Source: Pirellulaceae bacterium
GTDB taxonomy: Bacteria; Planctomycetota; Planctomycetia; Pirellulales; Pirellulaceae
DNA: 64,000 nt
Assembly (NCBI GenBank): GCA_020852965.1
Contig: JADYZV010000197.1
Span: forward strand, 1-64,000
Direction: 5' to 3'
The notes beneath the pieces are model-generated. The model saw nothing but the letters and a program-made list of their open reading frames with translations, was not told where the DNA came from and did no database searches. How positions within the stretch are numbered: the first letter of the stretch is position 1; each line of letters opens with the position of its first letter. A program made the translations under genes and the position numbers. Of the stretch, positions 8,391 to 18,300 are shown one piece after another.

Positions 8391-10540
8391 AGCTTGCTTT
8401 CCCCAGTTGCCGCTGGGCCTTCCTGTCCCGGGAGGACCAGCCCGCCGCTGGGTTCACTTTGCATAGATTGTTGCTGTAAGCGGTGGGCCAATTCGTCGGT
8501 GTCAGCCCCGCGAGGCCCTGCCGACATGCCGCCACGCCCACTCTGCTGCATGGCGTATTGCATGAAGCTCATCAGGTAGGGATCTTCGGGATTGGCCATG
8601 GCGGCGTTCATCATCGTCTGTTCGGCCTCTTGCGGGCGACCGGCTGCGACGAGCAATTGCACCAACTCGACGACCACCTTTCCAACCGAAGCCTTCACGG
8701 CTTGCAAGCGTTCGATCAATTCGCGGCAGTAGTCGATCTTTTCCGAGAGCTGGTTCGTAAGCATCTTCAGCCCCGATAGGGCTGCGATCTGTATTTGCGG
8801 GTTGTCTGCTAAGCTCGCGCGCTGGCGCACCGCCAAACTACAGTGATAGAATACACGACTGGCACCGAGGCTCATCGCGCGGGCCAATACGCCTTGCAAG
8901 TGAGCATCGCTCAATTGGCTGAGGTCCAGCCGGTCGAGGTCGATGATGTTGGTGATGCGAATATTGCCGGCCGTTATTTCAACGGTGGTGGCAGGACGCT
9001 CGAGCCCCAATTGTTGATACAAATCCGTAATGCAATCGGCCGGGACAATTAGCGCCTGCTCTCCTTCGAGGTGGCATAATAGGCCGGCGAGCTGCCCCCG
9101 AAACCGCTCTTGCTCGGCAGCTTCACGTGGAGTCGCTCCATCGAAAATCTTCAGCGGAAGTCCGAGGAACTCGTCGATCAACAGTTTGCCGGCTTCTTCA
9201 ATCGTGAGGGCTTCGCGTTGCGGAAACGCCATCTTGGGACGGCTGAGAAATTCAACGTAGGTCCGCCTACCTTGCTCGATCGATAGCTCGATCTCGCTGC
9301 CCAGTTGCAGTAGTTCGAGCGTTTGATCCACGACGCGTTGGTGAGGCGGAAAACGTGTTCCCAGCAACAGAGCCCGCGCAGGTTTGTCGGTCTGCTTGGC
9401 AAACAACACCACGGTGGCTACCGCAGTGGCAATCGTTCTCGATGCCGCATCATCTGTGGTGTTCTCCGCAGCATCGGCAACCGCGACAGCTTTGACAGGC
9501 GCATCGAAAATGGTGTAGACACGTCTCGCGGGCACATCATCGTTGACCAGAACGGCATAGTAGTTTTGTATCTCGGCAGCAACTTGCCCTTCGATAGGTT
9601 CTACGTGCTCCAATGGTGCGAAGGCTTCCATGATTCGCTCGAGCGAGTCGATCTCCGCGTAACGCCAGATGACCTCCGTTTGCAGCGCTGGATGCTCGCT
9701 CTCCAACTCGAATGACAAGGCGCTGAAGTAGGCGCGATCATTGGGTGTCAGCTCCAAATGCTCTGCCAGCTTGCAGGCTGTGGTATGGGCACCACTCTGA
9801 TTGAGCTGTGCCAACTGTGCGCGCAGTAATTGGCTGAGCGGCCCCGGCTGATCGGGGAAATCGCGCAGGATCGAACGCAATTTGGTCTCGGCCTGTGAGA
9901 AGCTGAAGATGCGTGCCAGGGAAACGACTTCCGCCAGGCGCTCTTTCCATGCGGCTCCGGGGGGATCGTCGATCAGGCGAGTGGGAACTTTGGTGATCAA
10001 GTTCAGCGCCTGATCCTGCAAGACCGAAGGTTCGTCACTGCGCTGATCGCCTTGGAGCATCTGCTGCACTTCGCCCCAGTAGCCAGCCAACGAGAGCCTG
10101 TCCGCTTTCATCAACGACTGCAGCAAGAGTTCGATCGCCAGCAGGGTCAAGGAGGGCAATGACTCGCGAGATTCGGATAGTCCATCGAGCAGATAATGAG
10201 CCGCGTTCTCGACAGGCTCTTCGTCCAGCGAGGAGGCGAGCGACTTCATGATCAGCGCGAGCGGGTTGTCGGGCTTGAGCTTCAAGAATCGATGGGCGGT
10301 CTCCTTGAACGAATCGAGCTCTTGCATGCCGAGCGCAAGCTCACCCTTGATGGCCAGCAACCAAGCGGCGTTGGGCGTCTTGGCTAGCATCTGATTGATG
10401 CGATCCATGGCGGCTAGCTCTTGCCCACCTTCGATCAAGCGAATCAGTTTTTCGTAGTCTTGGGGTTGTTCCACACACTTGCAGAACTTCATTTTTTTGC
10501 CACTGCCGCAGGGACATGGCGAGTATTGATCGAGGGGCAT
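8372..10540 (-). CDS. SEC-C motif protein with helical repeat-like body, 722 aa
   Basis: The N-terminus carries a complete SEC-C zinc-binding motif, C9-x-C11-x8-C20-x-C22 (PCPCGSGKKMKFCKC), as found at the end of SecA and in many unrelated proteins. The remaining 700 residues are mainly helical, with TPR-like pairs near the N-terminus (about 30-130) and again near the C-terminus (AGRPQEAEQTMMNAAMANP), and no membrane segment. The role is unknown; it is a cytoplasmic scaffold or regulator by appearance. Its 3' end overlaps ribD, and a gene for a membrane/coiled-coil protein lies 74 bases upstream on the same strand, so all three may form one unit. Confidence 0.8.
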   Translation of the reverse strand: MPLDQYSPCPCGSGKKMKFCKCVEQPQDYEKLIRLIEGGQELAAMDRINQMLAKTPNAAWLLAIKGELALGMQELDSFKETAHRFLKLKPDNPLALIMKSLASSLDEEPVENAAHYLLDGLSESRESLPSLTLLAIELLLQSLMKADRLSLAGYWGEVQQMLQGDQRSDEPSVLQDQALNLITKVPTRLIDDPPGAAWKERLAEVVSLARIFSFSQAETKLRSILRDFPDQPGPLSQLLRAQLAQLNQSGAHTTACKLAEHLELTPNDRAYFSALSFELESEHPALQTEVIWRYAEIDSLERIMEAFAPLEHVEPIEGQVAAEIQNYYAVLVNDDVPARRVYTIFDAPVKAVAVADAAENTTDDAASRTIATAVATVVLFAKQTDKPARALLLGTRFPPHQRVVDQTLELLQLGSEIELSIEQGRRTYVEFLSRPKMAFPQREALTIEEAGKLLIDEFLGLPLKIFDGATPREAAEQERFRGQLAGLLCHLEGEQALIVPADCITDLYQQLGLERPATTVEITAGNIRITNIIDLDRLDLSQLSDAHLQGVLARAMSLGASRVFYHCSLAVRQRASLADNPQIQIAALSGLKMLTNQLSEKIDYCRELIERLQAVKASVGKVVVELVQLLVAAGRPQEAEQTMMNAAMANPEDPYLMSFMQYAMQQSGRGGMSAGPRGADTDELAHRLQQQSMQSEPSGGLVLPGQEGPAATGESKLWLPGS

Positions 10541-10614
10541 GAATCCGTTGCTTTCTGGAGGATGTCTTCAGATAAGCCGGCCATTCTACCAAACTTCAAA
10601 AATCGCTGCGACAG

Positions 10615-12126
10615 CTAATTTACCGGGGAATCCGTCCCCAAGGCCGTCCCCGAGACAGCGCCCAAAAGCGACGCATGGTGGGCCTGAACGTTCTTATAGA
10701 GCTGCTGGATCTGCGTTCGCATCGCCGCCAATTCGGCCACCGTACCGGCGACGGCTTCCTCCAGAATTTTCACCTCGCGCTGGTAATTCCCCAAGTCGCT
10801 GCTGAGCTCCTGCTTCTCAATTTGCCGAAAGCTGATCATTTCATCCAGAGCCTGCTTGGCTTTTTCCACTTCGCTTTGGTCCCGCTGGGCCAGTGCCGTC
10901 GCCGCCTCTACCTCACTCTTGCGGACTATGGCGTGTACAAACGCCTCTTCGTAATCGATCAGCGGACGGACATAGACGCGCCGCACCAATTCGAGCACAC
11001 CACTGTCGATCAATGGGCGAGCGACCGCTTGAGGAAGAAGAATACGCTTACCCTTACTGTCGGCGGTAAGTGTAACCAGCCCATCGTCACCCCGCTTGAG
11101 TCGCGTATCGATGCTGCGTCCCGAGGCATCAAAGAATCCCCGCTCGGTAGCGTCGGCGACCTCTCGGCTGTCGACGTCTAGCTTATACTCCTTGAGCACG
11201 TTGACTTGAACCCACACGTCTTCGGCTGGGTCACTGTCATCTGCCGGTTTTCCGTCGCGTAGGTACGAGTTGATGATTTCGGTTTGCTGATCGTTGTCGT
11301 TGGGGACATTGGCCAGCAGCCCACGCACCATCTCTTCATCCGGAGTACCGAACGCTTCGTCGTCCGAGGGTTGGGAACCGGGGAGGGTAAATACATCGTG
11401 GCTATCGAGTGGCAACAGCTCATACAGCGTCCAATTCGTCGCCGATCCACTGGCAATGTGCTGCTGTTGAGCCGCCGTGAGCTCTAGTGTCGGTGCAAGC
11501 GTTACTTGGCCCGCTTGGCTTTCTTTGACCGCAAACTCCCCCAAGTAATAGACGGGAATGGGTTGCTCCGCTTCATTGAGTTGCTCCGCAAAACCATAAA
11601 CGATCGTCCCCGTCGGCAAACTCTCGCTCGATGGGGCAGCGGGCGCCGCTGCCGCCGCTGGTTCTTCCGCCAATGGATCCGCTTCGACACCTTCCGCGGC
11701 TGAGCCCGCATCAGCCGACGAAAGATCGAGTTGATAGGTGCCATCGACCGATTGCAACAAATCCAGGCTGCGCCACACCCGCCCTCGATCCGCAGTCATG
11801 CGCCGCAACATACTTTGCGCCGGCACCACGGCATCCACTTCCTCAGGCGACGTCGCGGTATTGAAACTACCCCACATCAACTTTTGCGTCTGAGCCAATT
11901 CCGTCTCCGCCGCTATGCGATGGTTATAGGCTTCTTCAGTGGCTGTGACCCGGCGGTAGTGCACGCCTGCCGAAAAGATCAGCAGAACCCAACACTCGAT
12001 GAATAGAAAGCTGAGCAGGATGCTATGCAGCCACCCCCAGCCACGCGCGCTCACCACTAACACGTATATAAATACGATCAGCGAGACTAATAACAGCAAT
12101 AGAATAAGGATTCCACCCAAACCCAT
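10615..12126 (-). CDS. Membrane-anchored protein with C-terminal coiled coil, 503 aa
   Basis: Two hydrophobic segments at the N-terminus (about residues 3-27 and 33-55) anchor the protein. An Ala/Pro/Glu-rich stretch lies near 140-170, a mixed alpha/beta middle follows, and there is a heptad-like coiled coil from about 410 to 490 (RDQSEVEKAKQALDEM and onward). I do not recognise the family; similar anchored coiled-coil proteins are common in planctomycetes. It heads a minus-strand run with the SEC-C gene and ribD. No catalytic motif is visible. Confidence 0.75.
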   Translation of the reverse strand: MGLGGILILLLLLVSLIVFIYVLVVSARGWGWLHSILLSFLFIECWVLLIFSAGVHYRRVTATEEAYNHRIAAETELAQTQKLMWGSFNTATSPEEVDAVVPAQSMLRRMTADRGRVWRSLDLLQSVDGTYQLDLSSADAGSAAEGVEADPLAEEPAAAAAPAAPSSESLPTGTIVYGFAEQLNEAEQPIPVYYLGEFAVKESQAGQVTLAPTLELTAAQQQHIASGSATNWTLYELLPLDSHDVFTLPGSQPSDDEAFGTPDEEMVRGLLANVPNDNDQQTEIINSYLRDGKPADDSDPAEDVWVQVNVLKEYKLDVDSREVADATERGFFDASGRSIDTRLKRGDDGLVTLTADSKGKRILLPQAVARPLIDSGVLELVRRVYVRPLIDYEEAFVHAIVRKSEVEAATALAQRDQSEVEKAKQALDEMISFRQIEKQELSSDLGNYQREVKILEEAVAGTVAELAAMRTQIQQLYKNVQAHHASLLGAVSGTALGTDSPVN

Positions 12127-12425
12127 GGCAGCTTCATTTCCAGATCAGGAGGTGCTGAGAAGTGTCGGTAAGACCTTCAGTTTAGTTGCTATGCGGCCTC
12201 CATGTTAACGATTTCGCAGTTGTTTTTCTTAGAAGCGACAATTAAACCCCGCCCAAGGGTGGTTTTCAACTCGGTCAATCCAGCGTCAACCCGGCGAAAC
12301 TAGGTTAGTCGGGGCAACCAGGGCAACTGGTGCGGTTGGAGTATTCGCTGTCAAGCCTATAGTCCCTACAAGCCGAAATCGAGGGATAACCGACCATCTG
12401 TCTTCGTTCCCAACTGAGCGGCGCA
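12127..12425. other. Divergent intergenic region
   Basis: About 300 bases separate the minus-strand membrane/coiled-coil gene from the plus-strand TolC-like gene. It must hold promoters for both, but I see no convincing -35/-10 pair, repeat or RNA gene. Confidence 0.4.
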
Positions 12426-15400
12426 ATGCTACGACCCATGAAATCAACTCCAGGCTGTACGCCACTGTCTCGCCAGTTTCGCGCCGCCGTGCGCGGTATG
12501 GCCCTGTTCTCCGTCATGGCCGCGGGGATCGTCAGCACGGGCTGCACTCGCCAAAAATACCGCGCTAAGGTAGACACCGAAGCCTACTACTTGATCGATC
12601 AAAAGGTCGCCGAGAGTTGCGAAGCTACATCGCTCCCCTATCGCATCGAGATCGACCCTCGAAGTCGCATGTTCGATCCGTTCAATCCCGATCGACCGCC
12701 GATGCCCGAGGACGATCCGCAATCGAATCGCTACATGCGAATGGTCGATGGCAAGAAGGGTTATCCGCTGTGGGAGGCTAACGGGCGCACCAACACGGCC
12801 GAAAATCCGCAGTGGTGGAGTACCCTACCGCTCGATTCGCGCGGTGTGCTGGTGCTCGATATGAACGAAGCGGTACGCACTGCGTTGTTGCACTCGTCCA
12901 GCTACCAACGCAATATGGAAGAGGTCTACCTTTCGGCGCTGGATGTCAGCAGCGAGCGTTTCTTGCTCGATTCGCAGTTTTTTGCTGGCTGGGGCTCGAG
13001 CGCTGCTCGTAGCGGATCGCGCGTCAGTCCGCCCAACGGGAGTACACTGATCACGACTGGCCCCACCGGCGTACAAATGTCCAAGCTGTCCGCCAGCGGT
13101 GCGAACCTGTTGGTTGGCTTTGCCAACTCGATGACTTGGCAATTGATCGGCACGGACAATTACAGTTCCAACTCGCTGCTGAATTTTTCATTGATACAGC
13201 CACTTTTGCGGCAGGGTGGGCGCGACGTGGTATTGGAGCGGCTGACATTGGCTGAGCGCGCGTTGCTGGCCAACGTGCGCGCCATGGAGCGCTATCGCCG
13301 CGAGTTCTATGTCAACATCGCCACGGGACGCAACACCCAGACGAATCCATCTCGGCGAGGCGGTGTGTTCGGTGGCGCCGGTTTTGGTGGTTTTACAGGC
13401 CTAGGTGGCGGCTTCGGCACACTGGGCGGCAGCGGGGGCGGGGGAGGCGGCATACAAGTTCAAAATGCCAGCGGCTACTTGGGACTGCTGCAAACTCAAC
13501 TGAGTATCCTCAATGCCCAAGAGAATGTCGCCCAGTTGACGGATGTCTATTTGGAGCTGCGCGATAACTATCGCGAGTTGTTGATGACGGTCCCCACCAC
13601 GCAGTCTGAAATACCGACAAGCCAGATCCAGGTGGCCACCGCCCTGCAGCAAGTGTATTCCGCTCAGACCAGCCTGATCGGGCTGCACGCTTCCTATCAA
13701 TCGACACTTGATAGTTTTAAATCCGATATGGGACTGCCTCCCTATCTCTGCGTCGAGATCCGCGATCCGTTGCTCAATCGCTTCAAATTGATATCGCAGG
13801 GAATGCGCGATCGCCGTGGGGAAGTAGGGCGAGTCCGCATTCAGGTCGGCGAGGTTAACACTGCCATCCTGGAAATGAGCCAAAGTGCGAATGCTGACAC
13901 TGGCCAATCCGTCCGCTCGATCGAAAGTAGCGCCGAGTTAGTCCAAATGCTCGCTGCGGTGCAACGCGATTTGAAACCTATCGAAGCCATTCAACGAACG
14001 ATCATCGATAGTGATATCGCTGAGATCCGCGATGATATCGCAATCCTTCGGCAAGCCATCCCCAAACGTCGCTCCCAACTCACTCGACTGCTCGATTCGG
14101 TCACACGGGAAAGCGATATGGTTTGCGCGCTGCTACCAACTGGGACACTCAATACATCATTTCTCGACGGCGAGGGGCTCGAGCAGCTTCCCGACGAACT
14201 GACCGCTGAGCTCGATCGGTTCGAAGTTAAATTCAAAGAGCAAGCAGAAATACTGAGCGAACTATTCGATAGCATCGATCGCGTCGCCAAGAATCTGGAT
14301 AAAGCCGCTTCACCTGCGGCGCGCTTTGCTGAGATATCCCAAATCGTGATTCTCAACTCGCAGGACTTGCTGGCGTCAATCAACGAGAATCTGCTGGGAC
14401 TGCAAATCGTGCAAGCCAAAGCGCGCACCGAGGCAGCGCTGCTTCCCGAAGTCGATATTGAACCGATCGAAGCTGTGCAAATTGCTCGCGCTAACCGCCG
14501 CGATTGGCTGAATAATCGCGCCTCGCTGGTCAACAGTTGGCGAGCCATCGAGGTGGTGGCAGACAATCTCGAAAGCGTATTGAACTTGACCCTGGCCGGC
14601 GATGTACGCAACGTAGGGGACAATCCGCTCGCCTTCCACAGTACGGCAGGCACGCTCCGGGCTGGCGTGGCTTGGGATGCTCCCATCACACGACTGCAGG
14701 AACGCAACAACTATCGGCAAGTGCTGATCGAGTACCAGCGAGCGAAACGGACCTACTATGCATTCGAGGATGGTGTGTGGCGCACGATGCGCACCACGCT
14801 GCGGACGGTTCGACAGAATCAACTCACTTTTGAAATCCAACGCTTTGCCATACAGAATGCGGCACTGACGATCGGCCTCAATCAAGACCGCGCCCGTATC
14901 AACGAAGTGCTGGGAACCTCCGGCCCACCTACGGCGGCGAACGACTATGCCAACGCCATCAATTCGCTGCTCAATGCGCAACAAGCGTTGATCGGTACGT
15001 TTGTGAACTTCGAATCGCTGCGCCGAAGCTTGGACCTCGATATGGGAACGATGCAACTCGACGCTGAAGGCTTGTGGATCGATCCCGGTCCCATCCGCAG
15101 CGATACGCTCGGTGGCAGCTTTGGTAATGCGGTGATGGACTTCGGTCTCAACGAACGCGAAATGGAAATGCGCGATCGGATCGAAGCTCTCGGCGGTCAG
15201 CCAATCGAAGTCGCTCCATCCGACCGCCTGCCTCCATCGATCGATCCCGGTGAAGACAATCCGACCCTGCGCGCTGTCGCTCGAGATCCGATATTCAGCG
15301 ACGCGCAAGCTTCGACGGGAATCGCGCCGAACTTTGCATCGCCAACTGGTGGAAAGGCAGCGCCTGTCGGAATGGCTCTGCCACTGCAGATACTACCAGC

Positions 15401-15434
15401 TAGCAACAACAATCCGTTGAGCGGTCGCTACTGA
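12426..15434 (+). CDS. Very large TolC-family outer-membrane lipoprotein, 1002 aa
   Basis: This is probably an outer-membrane channel component of an efflux or type I secretion pathway. The N-terminal hydrophobic segment ends in STGC with Cys40, which suggests a lipoprotein, although the lipobox is not ideal. TolC-like helical hairpins are seen around 145-300 (LDMNEAVRTALLHSSSYQRN; YSSNSLLNFSLIQPLLRQGG) and 680-900 (ARANRRDWLNNRASLVNSW; YRQVLIEYQRAKRTYYAFED). The usual family length is 400-500. Extra material includes a glycine-rich linker (about 316-346) and a long coiled-coil insert (about 470-650). The gene is convergent with a response regulator 11 bases away. No inner-membrane pump or adaptor gene is adjacent, so its partners are unknown. 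Confidence 0.82.
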   Translation: MLRPMKSTPGCTPLSRQFRAAVRGMALFSVMAAGIVSTGCTRQKYRAKVDTEAYYLIDQKVAESCEATSLPYRIEIDPRSRMFDPFNPDRPPMPEDDPQSNRYMRMVDGKKGYPLWEANGRTNTAENPQWWSTLPLDSRGVLVLDMNEAVRTALLHSSSYQRNMEEVYLSALDVSSERFLLDSQFFAGWGSSAARSGSRVSPPNGSTLITTGPTGVQMSKLSASGANLLVGFANSMTWQLIGTDNYSSNSLLNFSLIQPLLRQGGRDVVLERLTLAERALLANVRAMERYRREFYVNIATGRNTQTNPSRRGGVFGGAGFGGFTGLGGGFGTLGGSGGGGGGIQVQNASGYLGLLQTQLSILNAQENVAQLTDVYLELRDNYRELLMTVPTTQSEIPTSQIQVATALQQVYSAQTSLIGLHASYQSTLDSFKSDMGLPPYLCVEIRDPLLNRFKLISQGMRDRRGEVGRVRIQVGEVNTAILEMSQSANADTGQSVRSIESSAELVQMLAAVQRDLKPIEAIQRTIIDSDIAEIRDDIAILRQAIPKRRSQLTRLLDSVTRESDMVCALLPTGTLNTSFLDGEGLEQLPDELTAELDRFEVKFKEQAEILSELFDSIDRVAKNLDKAASPAARFAEISQIVILNSQDLLASINENLLGLQIVQAKARTEAALLPEVDIEPIEAVQIARANRRDWLNNRASLVNSWRAIEVVADNLESVLNLTLAGDVRNVGDNPLAFHSTAGTLRAGVAWDAPITRLQERNNYRQVLIEYQRAKRTYYAFEDGVWRTMRTTLRTVRQNQLTFEIQRFAIQNAALTIGLNQDRARINEVLGTSGPPTAANDYANAINSLLNAQQALIGTFVNFESLRRSLDLDMGTMQLDAEGLWIDPGPIRSDTLGGSFGNAVMDFGLNEREMEMRDRIEALGGQPIEVAPSDRLPPSIDPGEDNPTLRAVARDPIFSDAQASTGIAPNFASPTGGKAAPVGMALPLQILPASNNNPLSGRY

Positions 15435-15445
15435 TTCGCAGGAGT

Positions 15446-16078
15446 CTACACCAAGCCCTTGCGCACAGCCCACACAGCAGCTTGGGTGCGATCGGAAACG
15501 CCCACTTTGCGCAAGATGTGCTGCACGTGCTCTTTCACGGTTTCGTAACTAATCCCCAAGGCGAGCGCAATCTCTTTGTTAGTAAGTCCGTTAGCCAACT
15601 GCCGCAAGACTTCGCTCTCGCGCTGTGTCAGCGGCACTTCGACGTCGGATACCACACGCGGTGTCGCGAGCGCACCAGTCACGCGACGCAATTCTTCACG
15701 CGTCCAAGCCGACTCGCCCCGTACGGCCAACTGAATTGTCTCCAACAAACGCTCGCGTGAGTCGTGTTTGAGCACATAGGCGGCCGCGCCTAGCGCTACG
15801 GCCCGTGCAATATAGGTCGGGTTGTCGTAGGATGAAAAGAGGATCACCGGCAGCTCGGGATAGTCGAGCTTCAAACGCCCCAGCACATGCAATCCATCGC
15901 CGTTTGGCATGCGGACATCCATCAATACCACGTCTGGTTTTTCCGCCGCAACTTTCTGAAGCACTTCCTCACCCGATGTCGCTTCGGCGGCAACAACCAC
16001 GCCGGTTCCTTCGAGAATGTTCTTCAGACCCATCCGAACCACCTGATGGTCGTCGGCGACTAGCAATGAAATGGACAT
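15446..16078 (-). CDS. NarL/FixJ-type response regulator
   Basis: This two-component transcription regulator has 210 residues. The receiver domain (1-120) has the acidic pair Asp9/Asp10, phospho-acceptor Asp54 (VVLMDVRMP), Ser82/Ser83 and Lys104. A LuxR-type helix-turn-helix fills residues 149-208 (LTQRESEVLRQLANGLTNKE, ISYETVKEHVQHILRK). No histidine kinase gene is adjacent, so the cognate kinase is elsewhere. The EF-hand gene lies 143 bases upstream on the same strand. A DNA-binding, phosphorylation-controlled role is secure; target genes are unknown. Confidence 0.93.
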   Translation of the reverse strand: MSISLLVADDHQVVRMGLKNILEGTGVVVAAEATSGEEVLQKVAAEKPDVVLMDVRMPNGDGLHVLGRLKLDYPELPVILFSSYDNPTYIARAVALGAAAYVLKHDSRERLLETIQLAVRGESAWTREELRRVTGALATPRVVSDVEVPLTQRESEVLRQLANGLTNKEIALALGISYETVKEHVQHILRKVGVSDRTQAAVWAVRKGLV

Positions 16079-16221
16079 ATCTGTTCGCTCGCTTCGATAA
16101 GAATACTACCCGAATGGTTGCTGGCGATAACCTCTGTAGAGAGCCGCATTCTCTTAGAGTACCACGCATAGGGGGGTGTGGGAACCCGCAGCCTCCAAGA
16201 TTTTAAGATAAATTTTGAAGG

Positions 16222-18267
16222 CTATGGGTTGACTGCGGAGCCTTCGGCTCGGCTCAACAAGCCGTCGTGATCAACGTCCAGTCGCTCGAAATCGCTCGGC
16301 TCCCCTAGAAATTCGCCACGGCTAATGTTGGCGTCACGGTTGGCGTCCATCGCGCTGAACCAATCCGGATCGACTGCGGGCTCACTAGCCGTCCCATTTG
16401 CCGAAATCGCTTCCAACCGCCGATCACTGCGGTTGGCTCTGAGCGATACAACCAACGGGAGCTCGTTGGGCGCAATCGCCCCGTCACCGTCCCGGTCGAG
16501 TTCACTGAAGCGAGTCGTCAGTTGCTCGATCTCCGCTTGCGAAAGTCGTTGATCCGCATTGCTGTCTAAAAGTTGAAATGCAGGTTGGCTCGACAACATC
16601 CACTGCGCCATGACGCGCGCCGATTGTCGCACCGAGAGCCATTGCCAAGCCCGTGCGAATTCGGCGTCACTCAGTTGTTGGTCCTGGTCCTCATCGAGAA
16701 CATCGAACGCGTCTGGCTGCAGTTCGAGTCGGCTCACAAGGAACGTTTTGAATTGCGGATTCTGCAGAGCTTGAGCTAGTTGCTGTCGCCACAGTTGTTT
16801 GCTTCGAGCCGAAAAGCCGTCGAGAGCGGTGATGCCTAGCGAACAATCGCCGCACACCAACGTTCCGCCTTCGAGTCGACCGTGCCAAGCCGCAGAAGAA
16901 GTATCAGCCACTAGACCGTGCACTTGCACCGCGCCGATAGGATCGCTAGCAGTAGCCGAATCTCCGGTTTCCGCTAGCTCGCTGTCAGGCCAGCCAAGGT
17001 AGATATGTGCCTGGGCGGGAATAGTGGCCAGTTGTTGCAATTCCTTCTGATCGACCGCTTGATCTTGATTCAAGTCGATCGCCTGCCATTGTGCATCGCT
17101 CCACCCCATCCACTGCGATCGCGACAGTTCGGCTAAGAAGGTATAGTGCCTTAAGGTCTCGTTTGCTAACTTGCGCGCCGCCTTGTCCGCAGTCGTCTTC
17201 TCGCTAGCCGTTTGCGCCGTGCCATCTTTCGCTCGATTGCCCGAAGCGGATGCACTTTCCGATCGCGAATCTGCCTCGGACGTATCGAGCAACAGTAGAG
17301 TCTGATTACGGAGAAAACTATTGCGATTCTCCCCATTGATCATGGCCATCTGCGACGCATTGTCACTCGAATCCGACCACTCGGCAAGCGTTATTAGGCC
17401 ATCCGTATTGAGGTCACGGCGGCTCAGAGATTCCGCGAATTGATCGCGCTCGCTGGCGTCGAGACCATGGTCTTGATTCAGGTCACCGCTCCCCCAGGGT
17501 GATGTATTGGGTCGCCGATCGGGAGCTTCGCCGATATCGGCGACCTGCAAGGCTGCCCAGCGCTCTAGTCCTCGCGACAGAAACATGCGCAGTTCTTGCG
17601 CGCTTACTCTTGCATCGCGGTCGCTGTCGTACTGGTCGATCAACTGCCCTGTCTGTTCCGACGACGCGACCAAATTCCCCAGCCACCCCGACTGTACCAA
17701 TGGTAGTTCGAGCAATTGCTCCCATGAGATCGACAGCTCGGACGATGCAAGCGATGATTCCGAAATACCTTCAGCGGGATTCGTCGCTGGCGTTGTCGTC
17801 AGTAGTTCGGCTGTGGCTCGCGTGAGCAAGCGATCGTTGGCCTCACGCAAGCTCAGATTGCCGACGTTGACCGACAAGTCGATGACGATCGGCCCGGTCT
17901 CCGCCAAGGCCACGAGCCGTTGCGTGGTCCAACTACCACGGGGAACCCAAGTGGCAGCAGCACCGCCACTGGACGCCTCGGCTGAATGGTCGCGACCCGA
18001 TGCCAATGTGGCCCGACGCTCCGCCGTCGGAACGCTCAGTGCCGAAACTTCGCCCGTGTCGGAGTGAATCCGTGCTTCTGCATTTTGCCCTGTCACATTT
18101 TGCTCTGTCAATTGCTCGGTAGCTTCTGCTGCGCTCGCTTCAACGACGGTCGCAGTTTTATCACCGGCAGCTATCGAATCCCGAGGCGATCGACGAGCAC
18201 AGCCCCAACCGCCCAATAGGCACAGGCCCATTGCCACGCACTGAATCGCTCGCAATAAATGGTTCAT
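16222..18267 (-). CDS. Exported protein with nine EF-hand-like calcium loops, 681 aa
   Basis: The N-terminal hydrophobic segment ends LLGGWGC, suggesting a lipoprotein (Cys23). At least nine DxDxDG-type loops are visible, for example DSDRDARVSAQEL, DLNTDGLITLAEW, DRDGDGAIAPNEL, DANRDANISRGEF and DVDHDGLLSRAEG. They fall in two groups, about 210-300 and 395-680, separated by a Ser/Ala/Thr-rich linker. It is probably a calcium-binding envelope protein of unknown partner. Close to the N-terminus the sequence VPTAERRATLASG is a translated copy of the dispersed palindromic element, in the same frame as in the DsbD-like gene. Calcium binding is inferred from the loops, and several lack the central glycine. 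Confidence 0.85.
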   Translation of the reverse strand: MNHLLRAIQCVAMGLCLLGGWGCARRSPRDSIAAGDKTATVVEASAAEATEQLTEQNVTGQNAEARIHSDTGEVSALSVPTAERRATLASGRDHSAEASSGGAAATWVPRGSWTTQRLVALAETGPIVIDLSVNVGNLSLREANDRLLTRATAELLTTTPATNPAEGISESSLASSELSISWEQLLELPLVQSGWLGNLVASSEQTGQLIDQYDSDRDARVSAQELRMFLSRGLERWAALQVADIGEAPDRRPNTSPWGSGDLNQDHGLDASERDQFAESLSRRDLNTDGLITLAEWSDSSDNASQMAMINGENRNSFLRNQTLLLLDTSEADSRSESASASGNRAKDGTAQTASEKTTADKAARKLANETLRHYTFLAELSRSQWMGWSDAQWQAIDLNQDQAVDQKELQQLATIPAQAHIYLGWPDSELAETGDSATASDPIGAVQVHGLVADTSSAAWHGRLEGGTLVCGDCSLGITALDGFSARSKQLWRQQLAQALQNPQFKTFLVSRLELQPDAFDVLDEDQDQQLSDAEFARAWQWLSVRQSARVMAQWMLSSQPAFQLLDSNADQRLSQAEIEQLTTRFSELDRDGDGAIAPNELPLVVSLRANRSDRRLEAISANGTASEPAVDPDWFSAMDANRDANISRGEFLGEPSDFERLDVDHDGLLSRAEGSAVNP
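18005..18030. repeat. GTGGCCCGACGCTCC element within the EF-hand gene
   Basis: This is a single copy of the same palindromic element found at 2687-2748, 3336-3421 and 5734-5888. It is translated here as PTAERRATL in the linker after the lipoprotein signal. Confidence 0.9.
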
Positions 18268-18300
18268 GAATGTGCCTCGCTACTCTAACGAATTTTTGCT

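Noticed and set aside
7944..8579. 211-residue plus-strand frame
   Set aside because: Antisense to ribD and the SEC-C gene; high-GC shadow frame.
14376..15308. 310-residue frame on the minus strand
   Set aside because: It is fully antisense to the TolC-family gene, whose protein motifs are clear.
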